Below the pieces are notes generated by a model. That model saw nothing but the letters and a program-made list of their open reading frames with translations, was not told where the DNA came from and did no database searches. A DNA stretch of 64,000 bases. It comes from Flavobacteriales bacterium. Lineage in GTDB: Bacteria > Bacteroidota > Bacteroidia > Flavobacteriales_F > PHOS-HE28. The stretch is taken from assembly GCA_019912395.1 (NCBI GenBank), contig JAIOIH010000087.1:62001-126000 (forward strand). The letters are read 5' to 3'. The position numbers and the translations under genes were made by a program. Every line of letters begins with the position of its first letter. Position 1 is the first letter of the stretch. Shown here one piece after another: positions 32,907 through 41,421 of this stretch.

Positions 32907-34225
32907 TGAACGGGCTCTGCCGCCACTGCGGTCTTCCGCACATATGGCCGAATGATCAAGCGGATGGTGTTCTTCCAGCTCAGGTATTTCCACGCCCAAT
33001 TGGTGAGCACCATCACCCGGCTGCGGAAGCCGACAATGCTCATCAGGTGGACGAACAGCCAGAGGAACCAGGCAAGGGGACCGCCGAAGTGGAGCGGTCC
33101 AATGTCCACCACGGCCTTGTACCGCCCGATGGTGGCCATGGAACCCTTTTCGCGGTACTTGAAGGGAACCCATTCCGATCCCGTTTTCCGGCGCAGGTTC
33201 CTGGCCAACTGCTTGGCTTGTTGAATGGCCACGGGAGCTACCTGGGGATGACCCTTCGGCCATTTCGGGTCGGCCGTGCTTTGGGCGATATCGCCGATGG
33301 CATAAATGTTCCTGCTCCCTTCCACACGGTTAAGGGCATCCACGCGGTACCTGCCGGAGCGCTGCTCCACGGCTGTCTCAATGCCCGGTATCGGCCTGCC
33401 CTTCACGCCGGCGGTCCAGATCACCGTGTTGCTCTCCATGGTGCTGCCATCCTTGAAGGTGATGGTGGAGCCATCAAAATCGGTGACCATCATGCCCAGT
33501 TTCACCTTCACGCCCAGTTGTTTCAGGTATTTCAGGGCCAGGCGTTGCGCCTTGGGTGAGAAGTTGGCCAGCACCGCATCATTGGTATCCACCAAGTGGA
33601 TCTGCATCCGCTCGTTGTGCATCTCGCGGTACTCGTGCTTTACGATCGTTCTGCGGATCTCCGCCAAGGCACCGGCCAATTCCACCCCGGAAGGACCACC
33701 GCCCACGATCACGAAGTTGAGCCGTTGCCGCTGCTCATGTTCATCCTCCAAATAAAGCGCAGCCTCGAAGTCTTGCAGGAAATCGCTCCGGATGTCAAGT
33801 GCCTGGTTGATGCTCTTCAGCTGCATGGCCTCCTCGGCCACTTGGCGGTTGCCGAAGAAGTTGGTGACCGTACCGGTGGCGATCACCAAGTGGTCGTACT
33901 TCACGCAGCCGTGATCGGTCTCCACGCAATTCTCCTCCGGACGGACCCGGAGCACCTCGCCCATGCGGTAGATCACGTTTCGCATCGGCCCCACGGTGCG
34001 CCGGAAGGGATGAGCAATGCTGTCCGCGCCCAAACTGCCGGTGGCCACTTGGTAGAGCAGCGGTTGGAAACAATGGTAATTGTTCTTGTCCAGCAGGATC
34101 ACCTTGAAGGGTTTCCCTGCCAACCGATGGATCATCTCAAGGCCGGCGAATCCGCCACCCACAACTACAACAGTGGGATGGTCCAGGGCATCGAAGGCTG
34201 CGCGTTCCGGGGTCTTCATTTGCAT
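32900..34225 (-). CDS. ndh: Type II NADH dehydrogenase (NDH-2)
   Basis: 441 residues. Two Rossmann folds: FAD-binding VVVGGGFAGLEMIHRLA near residue 20, and NAD-binding FVIVGGGPSGVELAGALAE near residue 172. Also present are 'NYHCFQPLLYQVATGSL', a signature of NDH-2, and 'IYAIGDIAQ' for the FAD pyrophosphate. The C-terminal hydrophobic/amphipathic stretch ('LAWFLWLFVHLMSIVGFRSR') anchors it to the membrane, where it passes electrons from NADH to quinone without pumping protons. Monocistronic by position. Confidence 0.93.
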   Translation of the reverse strand: MQMKTPERAAFDALDHPTVVVVGGGFAGLEMIHRLAGKPFKVILLDKNNYHCFQPLLYQVATGSLGADSIAHPFRRTVGPMRNVIYRMGEVLRVRPEENCVETDHGCVKYDHLVIATGTVTNFFGNRQVAEEAMQLKSINQALDIRSDFLQDFEAALYLEDEHEQRQRLNFVIVGGGPSGVELAGALAEIRRTIVKHEYREMHNERMQIHLVDTNDAVLANFSPKAQRLALKYLKQLGVKVKLGMMVTDFDGSTITFKDGSTMESNTVIWTAGVKGRPIPGIETAVEQRSGRYRVDALNRVEGSRNIYAIGDIAQSTADPKWPKGHPQVAPVAIQQAKQLARNLRRKTGSEWVPFKYREKGSMATIGRYKAVVDIGPLHFGGPLAWFLWLFVHLMSIVGFRSRVMVLTNWAWKYLSWKNTIRLIIRPYVRKTAVAAEPVQG

Positions 34226-34298
34226 GCAAAGTTCCTAAGTGAACACCCGCGTGGTAATGAGGTTCGTCAGCTTGCCCGACACTGCGCACCTTTGTGCC

Positions 34299-35660
34299 AT
34301 GTACGCCCCGGACACCATCGCAGCGCTGAGCACCGCACCCGGCACGGGCGCCATCGCGGTGTTGCGCATCAGCGGACCGGCCACGCAGCAGGTGATGCAT
34401 GCCGTGGTGCCCTCGATGCTGCTCACGCCGGAGCCACGCGAAGCGGTGTTCGTGCGGCTGCGCGATGCGGAAGGGGCGATCGATGAGGGTTTGCTCACCT
34501 TTTTCCCCGGTCCGCACAGCTATACCGGCGAGGATGTCGCGGAGATCAGCGTACACGGTTCGCCCTACATCCAGCAGCGCATGCTGGAGGCCCTGGTGGC
34601 CGCTGGCGCACGTTTGGCGCTGCCGGGAGAGTTCACCCAGCGTGCGTTCTTGAATCGCAAATTGGACCTCAGCCAAGCGGAAGCCGTTGCGGACCTCATC
34701 GCCAGCGGAAGCAGGGCCGCGCACACCCTCGCCTTGCAGCAAATGCGTGGCGGATACAGCCAACGGATCGAAGGCTTGCGCGATCAGCTCATCAGCCTTG
34801 GCGCCTTGGTGGAACTGGAACTCGACTTCGGCGAGGAGGACGTGCAGTTCGCGGACCGCGCGGAGCTGATGAAATTGCTGGACGGCATCGTGACGGTCTG
34901 CGATGAATTGATCGGAAGCTTTCGTTACGGAAACGCGGTGAAGCAAGGAGTTCCCGTGGCGATCGTCGGCGCACCGAACAGCGGAAAGAGCACCTTGCTC
35001 AACGCGCTTCTTCAGGAGGATCGCGCCATCGTCAGCGACATCCCCGGCACCACCCGCGATACCGTGGAGGAGACGATCAGCCTCGATGGTGTGCTCTTCC
35101 GCTTCATCGATACGGCGGGCATCCGGCAAACAAAGGATTCCGTGGAAAAGCTCGGTATTGAACGCAGCTACAGGAAAGCTGCGGAGGCCAGCATCGTGGT
35201 GCTGCTCGGTGATGCCGGCACCTTGAGCGAAGGTGCGTTCAGCACCCAGGCCGAGATGCTCCGGAAGCGCGTCGGCAAAGGCCCGTTGATCATTCCGGTA
35301 TTGAACAAAAGTGACCTGGTGCCGAAAAGTGCCAAGAAAAGCGCAAGCACAGTGATGCACATTTCCGCCAAGAACGGCGATGGACTGGAAGCGTTGAAGG
35401 CGCGCTTTACGGAGCATGTCCGATCGCTGAATGCCGGTGAGAGTGACATCGTGGTGACGAACGCCCGCCATGTGGAAGCATTGACCAAGGCCCGCACCGC
35501 CCTGCTTTCCGCCAAGAAGGGCGTACAGGACGGCATCAGCGGCGAACTTCTGGCCACCGATCTGCGGCAGGCCCAGTACCACTTGGGAGCCATCACCGGC
35601 CAGATCACCGTGGATGACTTGCTGGGCAGCATCTTCTCGCGGTTCTGCATTGGAAAGTGA
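34299..35660 (+). CDS. mnmE: tRNA modification GTPase MnmE
   Basis: 453 residues from the Met at 34299 (MYAPDTIAALSTAPGTGAIA), chosen over an upstream Met (34239) because MnmE proteins begin with this D-T-I-x-A-x-S/A-T-x-x-G motif. With MnmG it forms cmnm5U34 in tRNAs, including tRNA-Lys(UUU), which is also encoded in this window. N-terminal formyl-THF-binding domain, helical domain, G domain with P-loop GAPNSGKSTL, 'DIPGTTRDTVEE', DTAGIR, NKSD, and the C-terminal FCIGK Cys motif. Complete. Confidence 0.97.
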   Translation: MYAPDTIAALSTAPGTGAIAVLRISGPATQQVMHAVVPSMLLTPEPREAVFVRLRDAEGAIDEGLLTFFPGPHSYTGEDVAEISVHGSPYIQQRMLEALVAAGARLALPGEFTQRAFLNRKLDLSQAEAVADLIASGSRAAHTLALQQMRGGYSQRIEGLRDQLISLGALVELELDFGEEDVQFADRAELMKLLDGIVTVCDELIGSFRYGNAVKQGVPVAIVGAPNSGKSTLLNALLQEDRAIVSDIPGTTRDTVEETISLDGVLFRFIDTAGIRQTKDSVEKLGIERSYRKAAEASIVVLLGDAGTLSEGAFSTQAEMLRKRVGKGPLIIPVLNKSDLVPKSAKKSASTVMHISAKNGDGLEALKARFTEHVRSLNAGESDIVVTNARHVEALTKARTALLSAKKGVQDGISGELLATDLRQAQYHLGAITGQITVDDLLGSIFSRFCIGK

Positions 35661-35749
35661 GCGCACATGAGCCGGTGTAATGTGTGAGCCGGCCCGCGCT
35701 TGCAGTGCGGTCCCAGCGAGGAAGGTGCTTGCAGCACCGCAGGAAACGT

Positions 35750-37204
35750 TCACTGGTTCCGTACAAGCGCCCGCAATTGCTCCAGAAGCACATCCGCCTC
35801 CTTGCGGTGGGTGCGGAACGAGAGCACGGCGAAACGCAGCATGAACATGCCGTTCAGCAATGTGGTGGAGATGAAGATGCGCCCATCCTGTTGAATGGCG
35901 TGTGCCAGCTTTTTGTTGAACGCATCCGCATCGCCGGTCGCCGGTACAAAGCGGTACACCACCACGGACAGGTCAGGCTCCGGACCGACCTCGAAGCCCA
36001 ACGACTTCACTTGATGGCGGAAATACCGCGCCAGCCACAGCTTCTCTTCCAAGCACGCACGGAACGGCGCGATCCCGTGCAGCTTCAGTGGAAGCCATAG
36101 GCGCATGCCCCGGAAGTGCTTGCTCAGTTCCGGGGAAAGCTCCGCGGGCGAGTACTCCAAGGTCTGCTCCTTGGTATCCTGCATGTAGTTGGCCTCGTAG
36201 CTGTTGGCCTGCAACAAGTGCCGGATGTCCTTCACCAGCAAGATGCCGGAGCCGTAAGGCAGGAACAGGCCCTTGTGCGGGTCCAGCACCACGGAATCGG
36301 AACGCTCGATCCCTGCCAATACTTCTTTTCCATGGTTGGTCAGCAGAAAATAGCCACCGTAGGCTGCGTCCACATGGAACCAGAGGCCATGGTCCTCGGC
36401 CACCTCCGCCAGGGGACCGAGCGGGTCCACCGCGCCAACATCCGTGGAGCCGGCGTTGGCGATAAGCAGGAAAGGGCGCAGGTTCACTTGCAGGTCGGAC
36501 TCCACCTGCCTCCGCAGGGCCACAGGGTCCATGCGATATCCGCTGTCCAGCGCGATGTGCCGGATGATGCACTCGCCAAGGCCGGTGAGCCGCAACGCCT
36601 TGGGAAGGCTGTGATGGGTCTGTTCCGACAGGTAGACCACGTTCTTTTCAAGGTCTTTCCCTTTTAGCCGCTTCACCGATCGCGCCGTGGCGATCGCTAT
36701 GAGGTTGGCGATGCTGCCGCCGGAGGTGAGGTTGCCGCCGAAACCGTCCGGGTAGCCGACCAACTTGCCCGTCCACTGGATCATCGAATTCTCCATGCGC
36801 ACCGCACCGGGCGAAGCGTAGAAGTTGCCAGCATAGCGGTTCGTGATCGCGGCCAAATAATCGCCCATGGCCGATGCCGGGATGCCACCTCCGGGGATGT
36901 AGCCCAAGTGTCCGCCCGACGCGGGATTCAAGCCGGTGTGGTCCACGCGGCGACCGATGAAGTCCAGGATCCCGTCCATCCCCGATCCCGCTTCGCCCAC
37001 ATCGAAGCCACGGTCCTCTTCCGTGGGGTCGTAGCCTGCGGCTTCGTAGGCTTTGCGTTCTTCAAGGCTATCCAGAAAGTCGTTCGTGTAGCCTTCCACC
37101 TCCCGCAGAAGTTCCATGCGCTCCGGCGCGGGGAGGTCCAATGCACGCCCTTTCCGATCGCTCTCCATCAGTTGTTGAACGATGCTCTCCAGTTCCTTGT
37201 CCAT
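35750..37204 (-). CDS. Pyridoxal-dependent decarboxylase (group II, aromatic-amino-acid/glutamate type)
   Basis: 484 residues from the Met at 37204 (MDKELESIVQQLMESDRKGR). The frame is open further upstream, through folE, but that part is only antisense-like sequence of the neighbour. The PLP lysine is in VLDPHKGLFLPYGSG (Lys311), with 'HVDAAYGGYFLL' (Asp that contacts the pyridine N) and 'ANAGSTDVGAVDPL' before it. Catalyses amino-acid to amine conversion; the substrate (aromatic L-amino acid, aspartate or glutamate) is not decided by visible motifs. Third gene of an operon, 5 bp after folE. Confidence 0.88.
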   Translation of the reverse strand: MDKELESIVQQLMESDRKGRALDLPAPERMELLREVEGYTNDFLDSLEERKAYEAAGYDPTEEDRGFDVGEAGSGMDGILDFIGRRVDHTGLNPASGGHLGYIPGGGIPASAMGDYLAAITNRYAGNFYASPGAVRMENSMIQWTGKLVGYPDGFGGNLTSGGSIANLIAIATARSVKRLKGKDLEKNVVYLSEQTHHSLPKALRLTGLGECIIRHIALDSGYRMDPVALRRQVESDLQVNLRPFLLIANAGSTDVGAVDPLGPLAEVAEDHGLWFHVDAAYGGYFLLTNHGKEVLAGIERSDSVVLDPHKGLFLPYGSGILLVKDIRHLLQANSYEANYMQDTKEQTLEYSPAELSPELSKHFRGMRLWLPLKLHGIAPFRACLEEKLWLARYFRHQVKSLGFEVGPEPDLSVVVYRFVPATGDADAFNKKLAHAIQQDGRIFISTTLLNGMFMLRFAVLSFRTHRKEADVLLEQLRALVRNQ

Positions 37205-37209
37205 GCTCC

Positions 37210-37863
37210 CTATTTCAGCGCTGCCAAGAAAGCCTGCCGTTCTTCGGGTTCTTGGAAGCGACCGCCAAAGTAATTGGTGATCGTAGAGCTCTTGGTGTCC
37301 TCCACGCCGCGCGCCGCAACGCATTGATGGTCCGCTTCGATGTACACGGCCACATCCTCGGTGCCCAGCACTTCCTGCATGCCCTGGGCGATCTGCATCG
37401 TGAGCCGCTCCTGCACCTGGGGGCGTTTCGCGTAATAGCCCACCAGCCGGTTCAACTTGGAAAGGCCGACAACCTTCTTTCCGGGGAAGTAGGCCACATG
37501 CGCCTTGCCGATGATGGGGAGGAAGTGATGCTCGCAAAAGGAGTGGAGCGTGATATCCTTCTCCACCAACATCCCCGAATAGCCGTAGTTGTTCCCGAAG
37601 GTCGTGATGTTCGGGAAGTGCCGTTCGTCCAAACCGCGGAAGATCTCCTTCACGAACATTTTTGCGACACGCTGCGGCGTGTCGCGGAGGCTGTCATCGG
37701 TCATGTCCAGCCCCAAGGTTTCCATGATCTTGCCGAAATGCAGACGGATCACGGCGATCTTTTCCTCGTCGGAAAGCAATTTCGGCACCGGATGAAGGTG
37801 GTTGGTACCGAGGGTTTCAGGAAGGACCTCGGCGGCGTTGCCGTTAGTGTGCATGCCGGCCAT
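37210..37863 (-). CDS. folE: GTP cyclohydrolase I
   Basis: 217 residues. FolE converts GTP to 7,8-dihydroneopterin triphosphate, the first step of folate and biopterin synthesis. The zinc/active-site motif HSFCEHHFLPIIG (Cys, His, His), 'KVVGLSKLNRLVGYYAKRPQ', 'QERLTMQIA' and 'HQCVAARGVED' (second zinc Cys and the RG loop) are all intact. The ATG overlaps the stop of the flavin reductase by one base (TAATG). The PLP decarboxylase follows. The FolE-decarboxylase pair recalls biopterin/aromatic-amine metabolism, but no other biopterin gene is in the window. Confidence 0.96.
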   Translation of the reverse strand: MAGMHTNGNAAEVLPETLGTNHLHPVPKLLSDEEKIAVIRLHFGKIMETLGLDMTDDSLRDTPQRVAKMFVKEIFRGLDERHFPNITTFGNNYGYSGMLVEKDITLHSFCEHHFLPIIGKAHVAYFPGKKVVGLSKLNRLVGYYAKRPQVQERLTMQIAQGMQEVLGTEDVAVYIEADHQCVAARGVEDTKSSTITNYFGGRFQEPEERQAFLAALK

Positions 37864-38528
37864 TAGAACTGGACATCGATCATTTCCTCACTCGCCCCCA
37901 AGCTTGTCAGCGCGCCTTTCACCGCGTTCACGAATCCCTCGGGACCACAGGTGTAGAACGGCTGGTGGAAGTCCTTGATGTGCGCCTTCAGCAGGTCTGC
38001 GCTCACCATGCCGTGCAAATGGCCGGGAGCCTCCTCCTTCGAGAGCACACTGTGGAAATCCTTGCCGAGCCAACCGCGGAATTCATCTTCCATGAAAACG
38101 TCCTCCTTTTTCTTGTTGAAGAAGAACAGGCTGTTCCCGGCCAGGGCACCGTCCACTTGCTTCTGCCGCAGGATGGCGATGAAGGGCGTCATGCCGGTAC
38201 CGCCCGCGATGAATACGCCGGGACCTTTCAGCTCGACCGTATCGAAGGGCTCGCTGATGATCACCTCATCGCCGGTCTGCAGCTTGGCGATCTGTTCCGT
38301 CATGCCATGGTGGTCCGGGTAGCATTTGATGGTGAGTTCCAGATGGTCGTCAGTGCGAAGACCGGTAAAGGTGAAGGGCGAGACCTTATCCTTCACTTCC
38401 GGCAGGTCAAGCTTGAAGTCGATCGCTTGGCCGGCGGTGAATTCATAGCCCTTGGGCCGTTCGAGGGTGAGGCGGACCACGTCGTGCGTGAGCTGTTCCT
38501 TGTTCAAGAGTGTGATGGGGAATTCCAT
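37863..38528 (-). CDS. Ferredoxin/flavodoxin-NADP reductase-like flavoprotein
   Basis: 221 residues from the Met at 38528 (MEFPITLLNKEQLTHDVVRL). An upstream-extended frame to 38858 is not protein-like. FAD-binding half with a variant of the RxYS/T box (VKDKVSPFTFTGLR), NAD(P) half with 'GPGVFIAGGTGMTPFIAIL' and the C-terminal 'QPFYTCGPEGFVNAV' (CGP motif). No 2Fe-2S domain, so it likely reduces a separate ferredoxin, flavodoxin or flavin. First gene of a three-gene operon with folE. Confidence 0.9.
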   Translation of the reverse strand: MEFPITLLNKEQLTHDVVRLTLERPKGYEFTAGQAIDFKLDLPEVKDKVSPFTFTGLRTDDHLELTIKCYPDHHGMTEQIAKLQTGDEVIISEPFDTVELKGPGVFIAGGTGMTPFIAILRQKQVDGALAGNSLFFFNKKKEDVFMEDEFRGWLGKDFHSVLSKEEAPGHLHGMVSADLLKAHIKDFHQPFYTCGPEGFVNAVKGALTSLGASEEMIDVQF

Positions 38529-38693
38529 GGTTTGTTCGGTTTTTGTCGGGTCGTTCAGTTCAGTTGTCAAGAGAACTGCTGAGCCGGGTGGAATGTTCCT
38601 TCGGTGGTCATCGGTATCGCGGGATTCCATGCCGGTGATGCGCCAGAAGGGCGGCCTTGGGCGTTCGGCCATTGGATGCCGACCGGCTGCTTT

Positions 38694-38712
38694 GGTTACA
38701 AAAGTTGTAACC
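38694..38712 (+). promoter_or_regulatory. Inverted repeat GGTTAC-N7-GTAACC upstream of the ECF sigma gene
   Basis: Six-base perfect inverted repeat around AAAAGTT, immediately followed by TTTG. It lies 73 bases before the sigma factor ATG and about 165 bases before the flavin-reductase start on the other strand. Possible operator; the regulator is unknown. Confidence 0.4.
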
Positions 38713-38785
38713 TTTGTATCCATGCCGCATCCAATGGACGTGCATTCAGGAAGGGACGAAGGGTCCAGGAAAAACAGCAGAACAG

Positions 38786-39451
38786 ATGGAAGCCTTGCAG
38801 AAGCGTACACCGAGCCACTCCACACTGGCGGATGGGGAGGTGATAGCCCGCGTAACACATGGTGAAAAGGGCCTGTACGAGATCCTGATGAGGCGCTACA
38901 ACCAGACGCTTTATCGAGCCGTACGCAGTTACTTGCACAAGGAGGTCGATGTGGAGGATGCCATGCAGGAGACCTATTTGAAGGCCTATGCCAAGCTGGA
39001 CCAGTTCAAGGGGGAAGCGGCATTTTCCACGTGGCTGGTGCGCATCGGGATCAATGAAGCCCTGCAACAATTGAGGAAGACACGCACCATGCACGTCCAT
39101 TCGGACCCCGATGTGCGCATGGAGCAATTGAGCCAACTACCCGACACCGGACAGATGAACCCAGAGCAACGCACCATCCAAGGAGAGAACCGCAGGGTCC
39201 TTGAGCAGGCGATCGACAAGCTTCCCGAAGGCTATCGCGCGGTTTACATGCTGCGCGAAGTGGAGGGGATGAACGTGGCCGAGGTCGCGCAATGCCTCAG
39301 CATATCGGAGGCCAATGTGAAGGTGCGTCTGCACCGCGCGAAGTCCATGTTGAAGGAGGCCATCTGGGGCCAGCATGCCAAAGTTGCCGCCTTTGAGTTC
39401 GGAAACACGCACTGTGACCGGCTGGTGGCGGCTGTGATGGCGAGGATCTGA
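38786..39451 (+). CDS. ECF-type RNA polymerase sigma factor
   Basis: 221 residues from the Met at 38786 (MEALQKRTPSHSTLADGEVI). Region 2 is visible in 'YEILMRRYNQTLYRAVRSYL' and 'DVEDAMQETYLKAYAKLDQF' (the DAMQETYLKA core-binding signature) with 'AAFSTWLVRIGINEALQQLR'. Region 4 is 'LPEGYRAVYMLREVEGMNVA', 'SISEANVKVRLHRAKSMLKE' (helix-turn-helix). A C-terminal extension with 'CDRLVAAVMARI' is typical of Bacteroidota ECF sigmas of this type. No anti-sigma gene is next to it; the downstream gene is aroE on the other strand. Confidence 0.92.
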   Translation: MEALQKRTPSHSTLADGEVIARVTHGEKGLYEILMRRYNQTLYRAVRSYLHKEVDVEDAMQETYLKAYAKLDQFKGEAAFSTWLVRIGINEALQQLRKTRTMHVHSDPDVRMEQLSQLPDTGQMNPEQRTIQGENRRVLEQAIDKLPEGYRAVYMLREVEGMNVAEVAQCLSISEANVKVRLHRAKSMLKEAIWGQHAKVAAFEFGNTHCDRLVAAVMARI

Positions 39452-39501
39452 GGTCGGCCGCGGCGACTGGTTCCACGAGGATCGTCCCGAACGCCGGTGG
39501 T

Positions 39502-40263
39502 TCAGCGGGCCGCTTCCCGCCAGATCCGCCACGACTCGTCGGCCTGTGCCTTCAGCATGCCCAGGCCACCTATCGTCTTCGCCCCATGCTCATTTCCATG
39601 CCGCAGGAATTTCGTTTCCTCCGGATTGTAAACCAGGTCGATCATTGCATGCTTCGATGTGAGTGCCGCGTATGGTAGTGGCGGTGCGCTGTCAACGTCC
39701 GGGTCCATGCCGAGGGGAGTGGTGTTGATCAACAGCCGGCAAACGCGAAGCACCGTCGGGTCGATCAGGTTCCAAGTGAGATCGCCGCGCTCACGGCTTC
39801 GGCTCACGATGCGGAAGCGGATCCCCAAGTCGCGCAGGACAAAGGCCACCGCGCGGCTGGCACCGCCGCTGCCCAGGACCAACGCACGGGCCTTGATGTC
39901 GCTTCCCCGGTCGCGCAACGTGCCTACCAAGGGACCGATCAAGGCGCGAAAGCCGGCCACGTCCGTATTGTGGCCGATGGTTCGGCCGCCCTTGATCACA
40001 ATGGTGTTCACCGCGCCCACCGCGGCTGCCAGCGGGTCCAGCTCATCGAGGTAAGGGATCACCGCCTCCTTGTAGGGCACGGTAACGTTCAACCCCCGGA
40101 GATCGGGTGTATTGCGCAACAGCTCCGGGAACCGCTCGATCGCATCCAGTTCGAACAGCGCGTAGCGATGGTCCTTCAGCCCGGCTTTCCGGAACACCTC
40201 CGTGAAATGGTCCTTGCTGAAACTATGTCCCAGCTTCAAGCCGATAAGGCCGTAGCGCTGCAT
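39502..40263 (-). CDS. aroE: Shikimate dehydrogenase
   Basis: 253 residues from the Met at 40263 (MQRYGLIGLKLGHSFSKDHF). A 25-residue upstream extension runs into repeat DNA. It reduces 3-dehydroshikimate with NADPH. Shikimate-binding 'GHSFSK' with 'LNVTVPYKEAVIPYL' (catalytic Lys), 'GHNTDVAGF' (Asn/Asp), NADPH loop 'VLGSGGASRAVAF', and the C-terminal 'GLGMLKAQADESW' (Gln) are present. Slightly shorter than many AroE but complete, as is usual in Bacteroidota. The other shikimate gene here, aroK, is about 31 kb away. Confidence 0.96.
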   Translation of the reverse strand: MQRYGLIGLKLGHSFSKDHFTEVFRKAGLKDHRYALFELDAIERFPELLRNTPDLRGLNVTVPYKEAVIPYLDELDPLAAAVGAVNTIVIKGGRTIGHNTDVAGFRALIGPLVGTLRDRGSDIKARALVLGSGGASRAVAFVLRDLGIRFRIVSRSRERGDLTWNLIDPTVLRVCRLLINTTPLGMDPDVDSAPPLPYAALTSKHAMIDLVYNPEETKFLRHGNEHGAKTIGGLGMLKAQADESWRIWREAAR

Positions 40264-40334
40264 ACGTGCAAGATACTGCGGTGATGGTTGGTTTGAAACA
40301 GGAAACTCGAAGGCTGAAAGTTGAAACAGAGTGT

Positions 40335-40380
40335 CCAATCACCAATCACCAATCACCAATCACCAGCCACCAGCCACACC
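40335..40380. repeat. CCAATCA heptamer tandem repeat
   Basis: Four perfect CCAATCA units followed by CCAGCCA variants (40335-40380). Upstream (40281-40330) are GGTTGGTTTGAAACAGG and GCTGAAAGTTGAAACAG words. Everything between the aroE start and the DedA stop is word repeat. Confidence 0.8.
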
Positions 40381-40383
40381 AAC

Positions 40384-41043
40384 TCAATTCGCTGTCTTCG
40401 GCGCCAATCGGATGCGCACGAACTCAATGATCATGGGGAGTATTGAGATGAAGACGATCCCGAGGATCACCACCTCATAGTTCTTTTGCACGAAGGGGTG
40501 CTGTCCGAACAGGAAGCCCGCCCCCAGCAGGAGGCTGATCCAAATGATGCCACCCATGATATCGTAGGGCAGGAATTTCCTGCGGTAATCCATCTTCCCC
40601 ACACCGGCCACGAACGGCGTGATGGTGCGAACGATGGGCACGAACCGTGCGATGATGATGGTGCGGATGCCGTACTTCTCAAAATACCCATGGGTCTTGT
40701 CCAGGTCCTTCTGCCGCACCAGACGTTTGCCGAACACGGTCCAGCCCGTGATACGTTCACCGAAATAGCGCCCCACCCAATAATTGATGTTGTCCCCCAC
40801 AATGGCGGCCGGGATCAACAAGGCCAACAGCAACGCAATGTCCAAGGAGCCGATGGCGGCCAGGGAACCGGCCACGAACAGCAGTGAATCGCCAGGAAGG
40901 AACGGCATAACCACGAAGCCGGTCTCGATGAAGATGATGGCAAAAAGGAGCAGGTAGATCAGGTTGCCGTGTTCACTGATGAACAACGGCAGCGTTTCGT
41001 TCAGGTGGGTGATGAAATACCAGAAGGAGAGGAGGAGGTCCAT
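40384..41043 (-). CDS. DedA family membrane protein
   Basis: 219 residues with the VTT/SNARE-associated domain: 'FIETGFVVMPFLPGDSLLFV' (F/Y-x-x-x-F-(F/L)-P-G-(D/E)-x-x-L), 'GDNINYWVGRYFGER', and 'GIRTIIIARFVPIVRTITPF' with the membrane-embedded arginines (RFVPxxRT) typical of the family, then 'VAGVGKMDYRRKFLPYDIMG'. DedA proteins act in envelope homeostasis and some flip lipid carriers (undecaprenyl phosphate or PE). Monocistronic, flanked on both sides by word repeats. Confidence 0.93.
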   Translation of the reverse strand: MDLLLSFWYFITHLNETLPLFISEHGNLIYLLLFAIIFIETGFVVMPFLPGDSLLFVAGSLAAIGSLDIALLLALLIPAAIVGDNINYWVGRYFGERITGWTVFGKRLVRQKDLDKTHGYFEKYGIRTIIIARFVPIVRTITPFVAGVGKMDYRRKFLPYDIMGGIIWISLLLGAGFLFGQHPFVQKNYEVVILGIVFISILPMIIEFVRIRLAPKTAN

Positions 41044-41044
41044 T

Positions 41045-41093
41045 GAGAATGTAAAATGTGGAATGTAAAATGTAGAATGGAGAATGAAAAAGT
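41045..41093. repeat. GAATGTAAAATGT word repeat
   Basis: Tandem degenerate words GAGAATGTAAAATGT, GGAATGTAAAATGT, AGAATGG, AGAATGA immediately upstream of the DedA ATG. AT-rich compared with surroundings. It occupies the position where the DedA promoter should lie. Confidence 0.7.
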
Positions 41094-41103
41094 TGGAACT
41101 GGG

Positions 41104-41421
41104 TCAGTCGCAGGACAGGGTCGGGTCAACCTCGGCTTGCCAGGCCAGTATGCCGCCTTTCAGGTTGATGAGGTTCGAAAAACCGTAGCGCGTGGTCAGC
41201 GCATCGATCACGGCACAACTGCGTGATCCACTGCGGCAATGCACCACCACCGGTATGTTCTTGGGGATCTCAGCGATCCGGTCGATCAATTGGCTCATCG
41301 GCAGGCATGTTCCTCCGATGCCACAGGTCTCCACTTCGTAGGGTTCGCGGATGTCGAGGATCACGATCTTCGCCCCGGATGCCTTCATGGCCCGGAGCTC
41401 CTTAGCGGTTATCTCCTTCAT
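41104..41421 (-). CDS. Single-domain rhodanese-like sulfurtransferase
   Basis: 105 residues. 'AKIVILDIREPYEVETCGIG' and the active-site loop VHCRSGSRSC (Cys with CRSGSRS) show a GlpE/PspE-type rhodanese that moves sulfane sulfur to an acceptor. The ending 'LINLKGGILAWQAEVDPTLS' is typical. The ATG overlaps the stop of comA by 4 bp (ATGA), and comA in turn overlaps the TPR gene, so three genes are translationally coupled. Confidence 0.9.
   Translation of the reverse strand: MKEITAKELRAMKASGAKIVILDIREPYEVETCGIGGTCLPMSQLIDRIAEIPKNIPVVVHCRSGSRSCAVIDALTTRYGFSNLINLKGGILAWQAEVDPTLSCD

Noticed and set aside
37210-37537. Upstream extension of the PLP decarboxylase frame through folE
   Set aside because: The added residues are Arg/Gly/Pro-rich and overlap a fully conserved folE on the same strand; Met at 37204 fits the family.
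40335-40380. CCAATCA units considered as a CRISPR array
   Set aside because: Units are contiguous heptamers without spacers and no cas genes are nearby.
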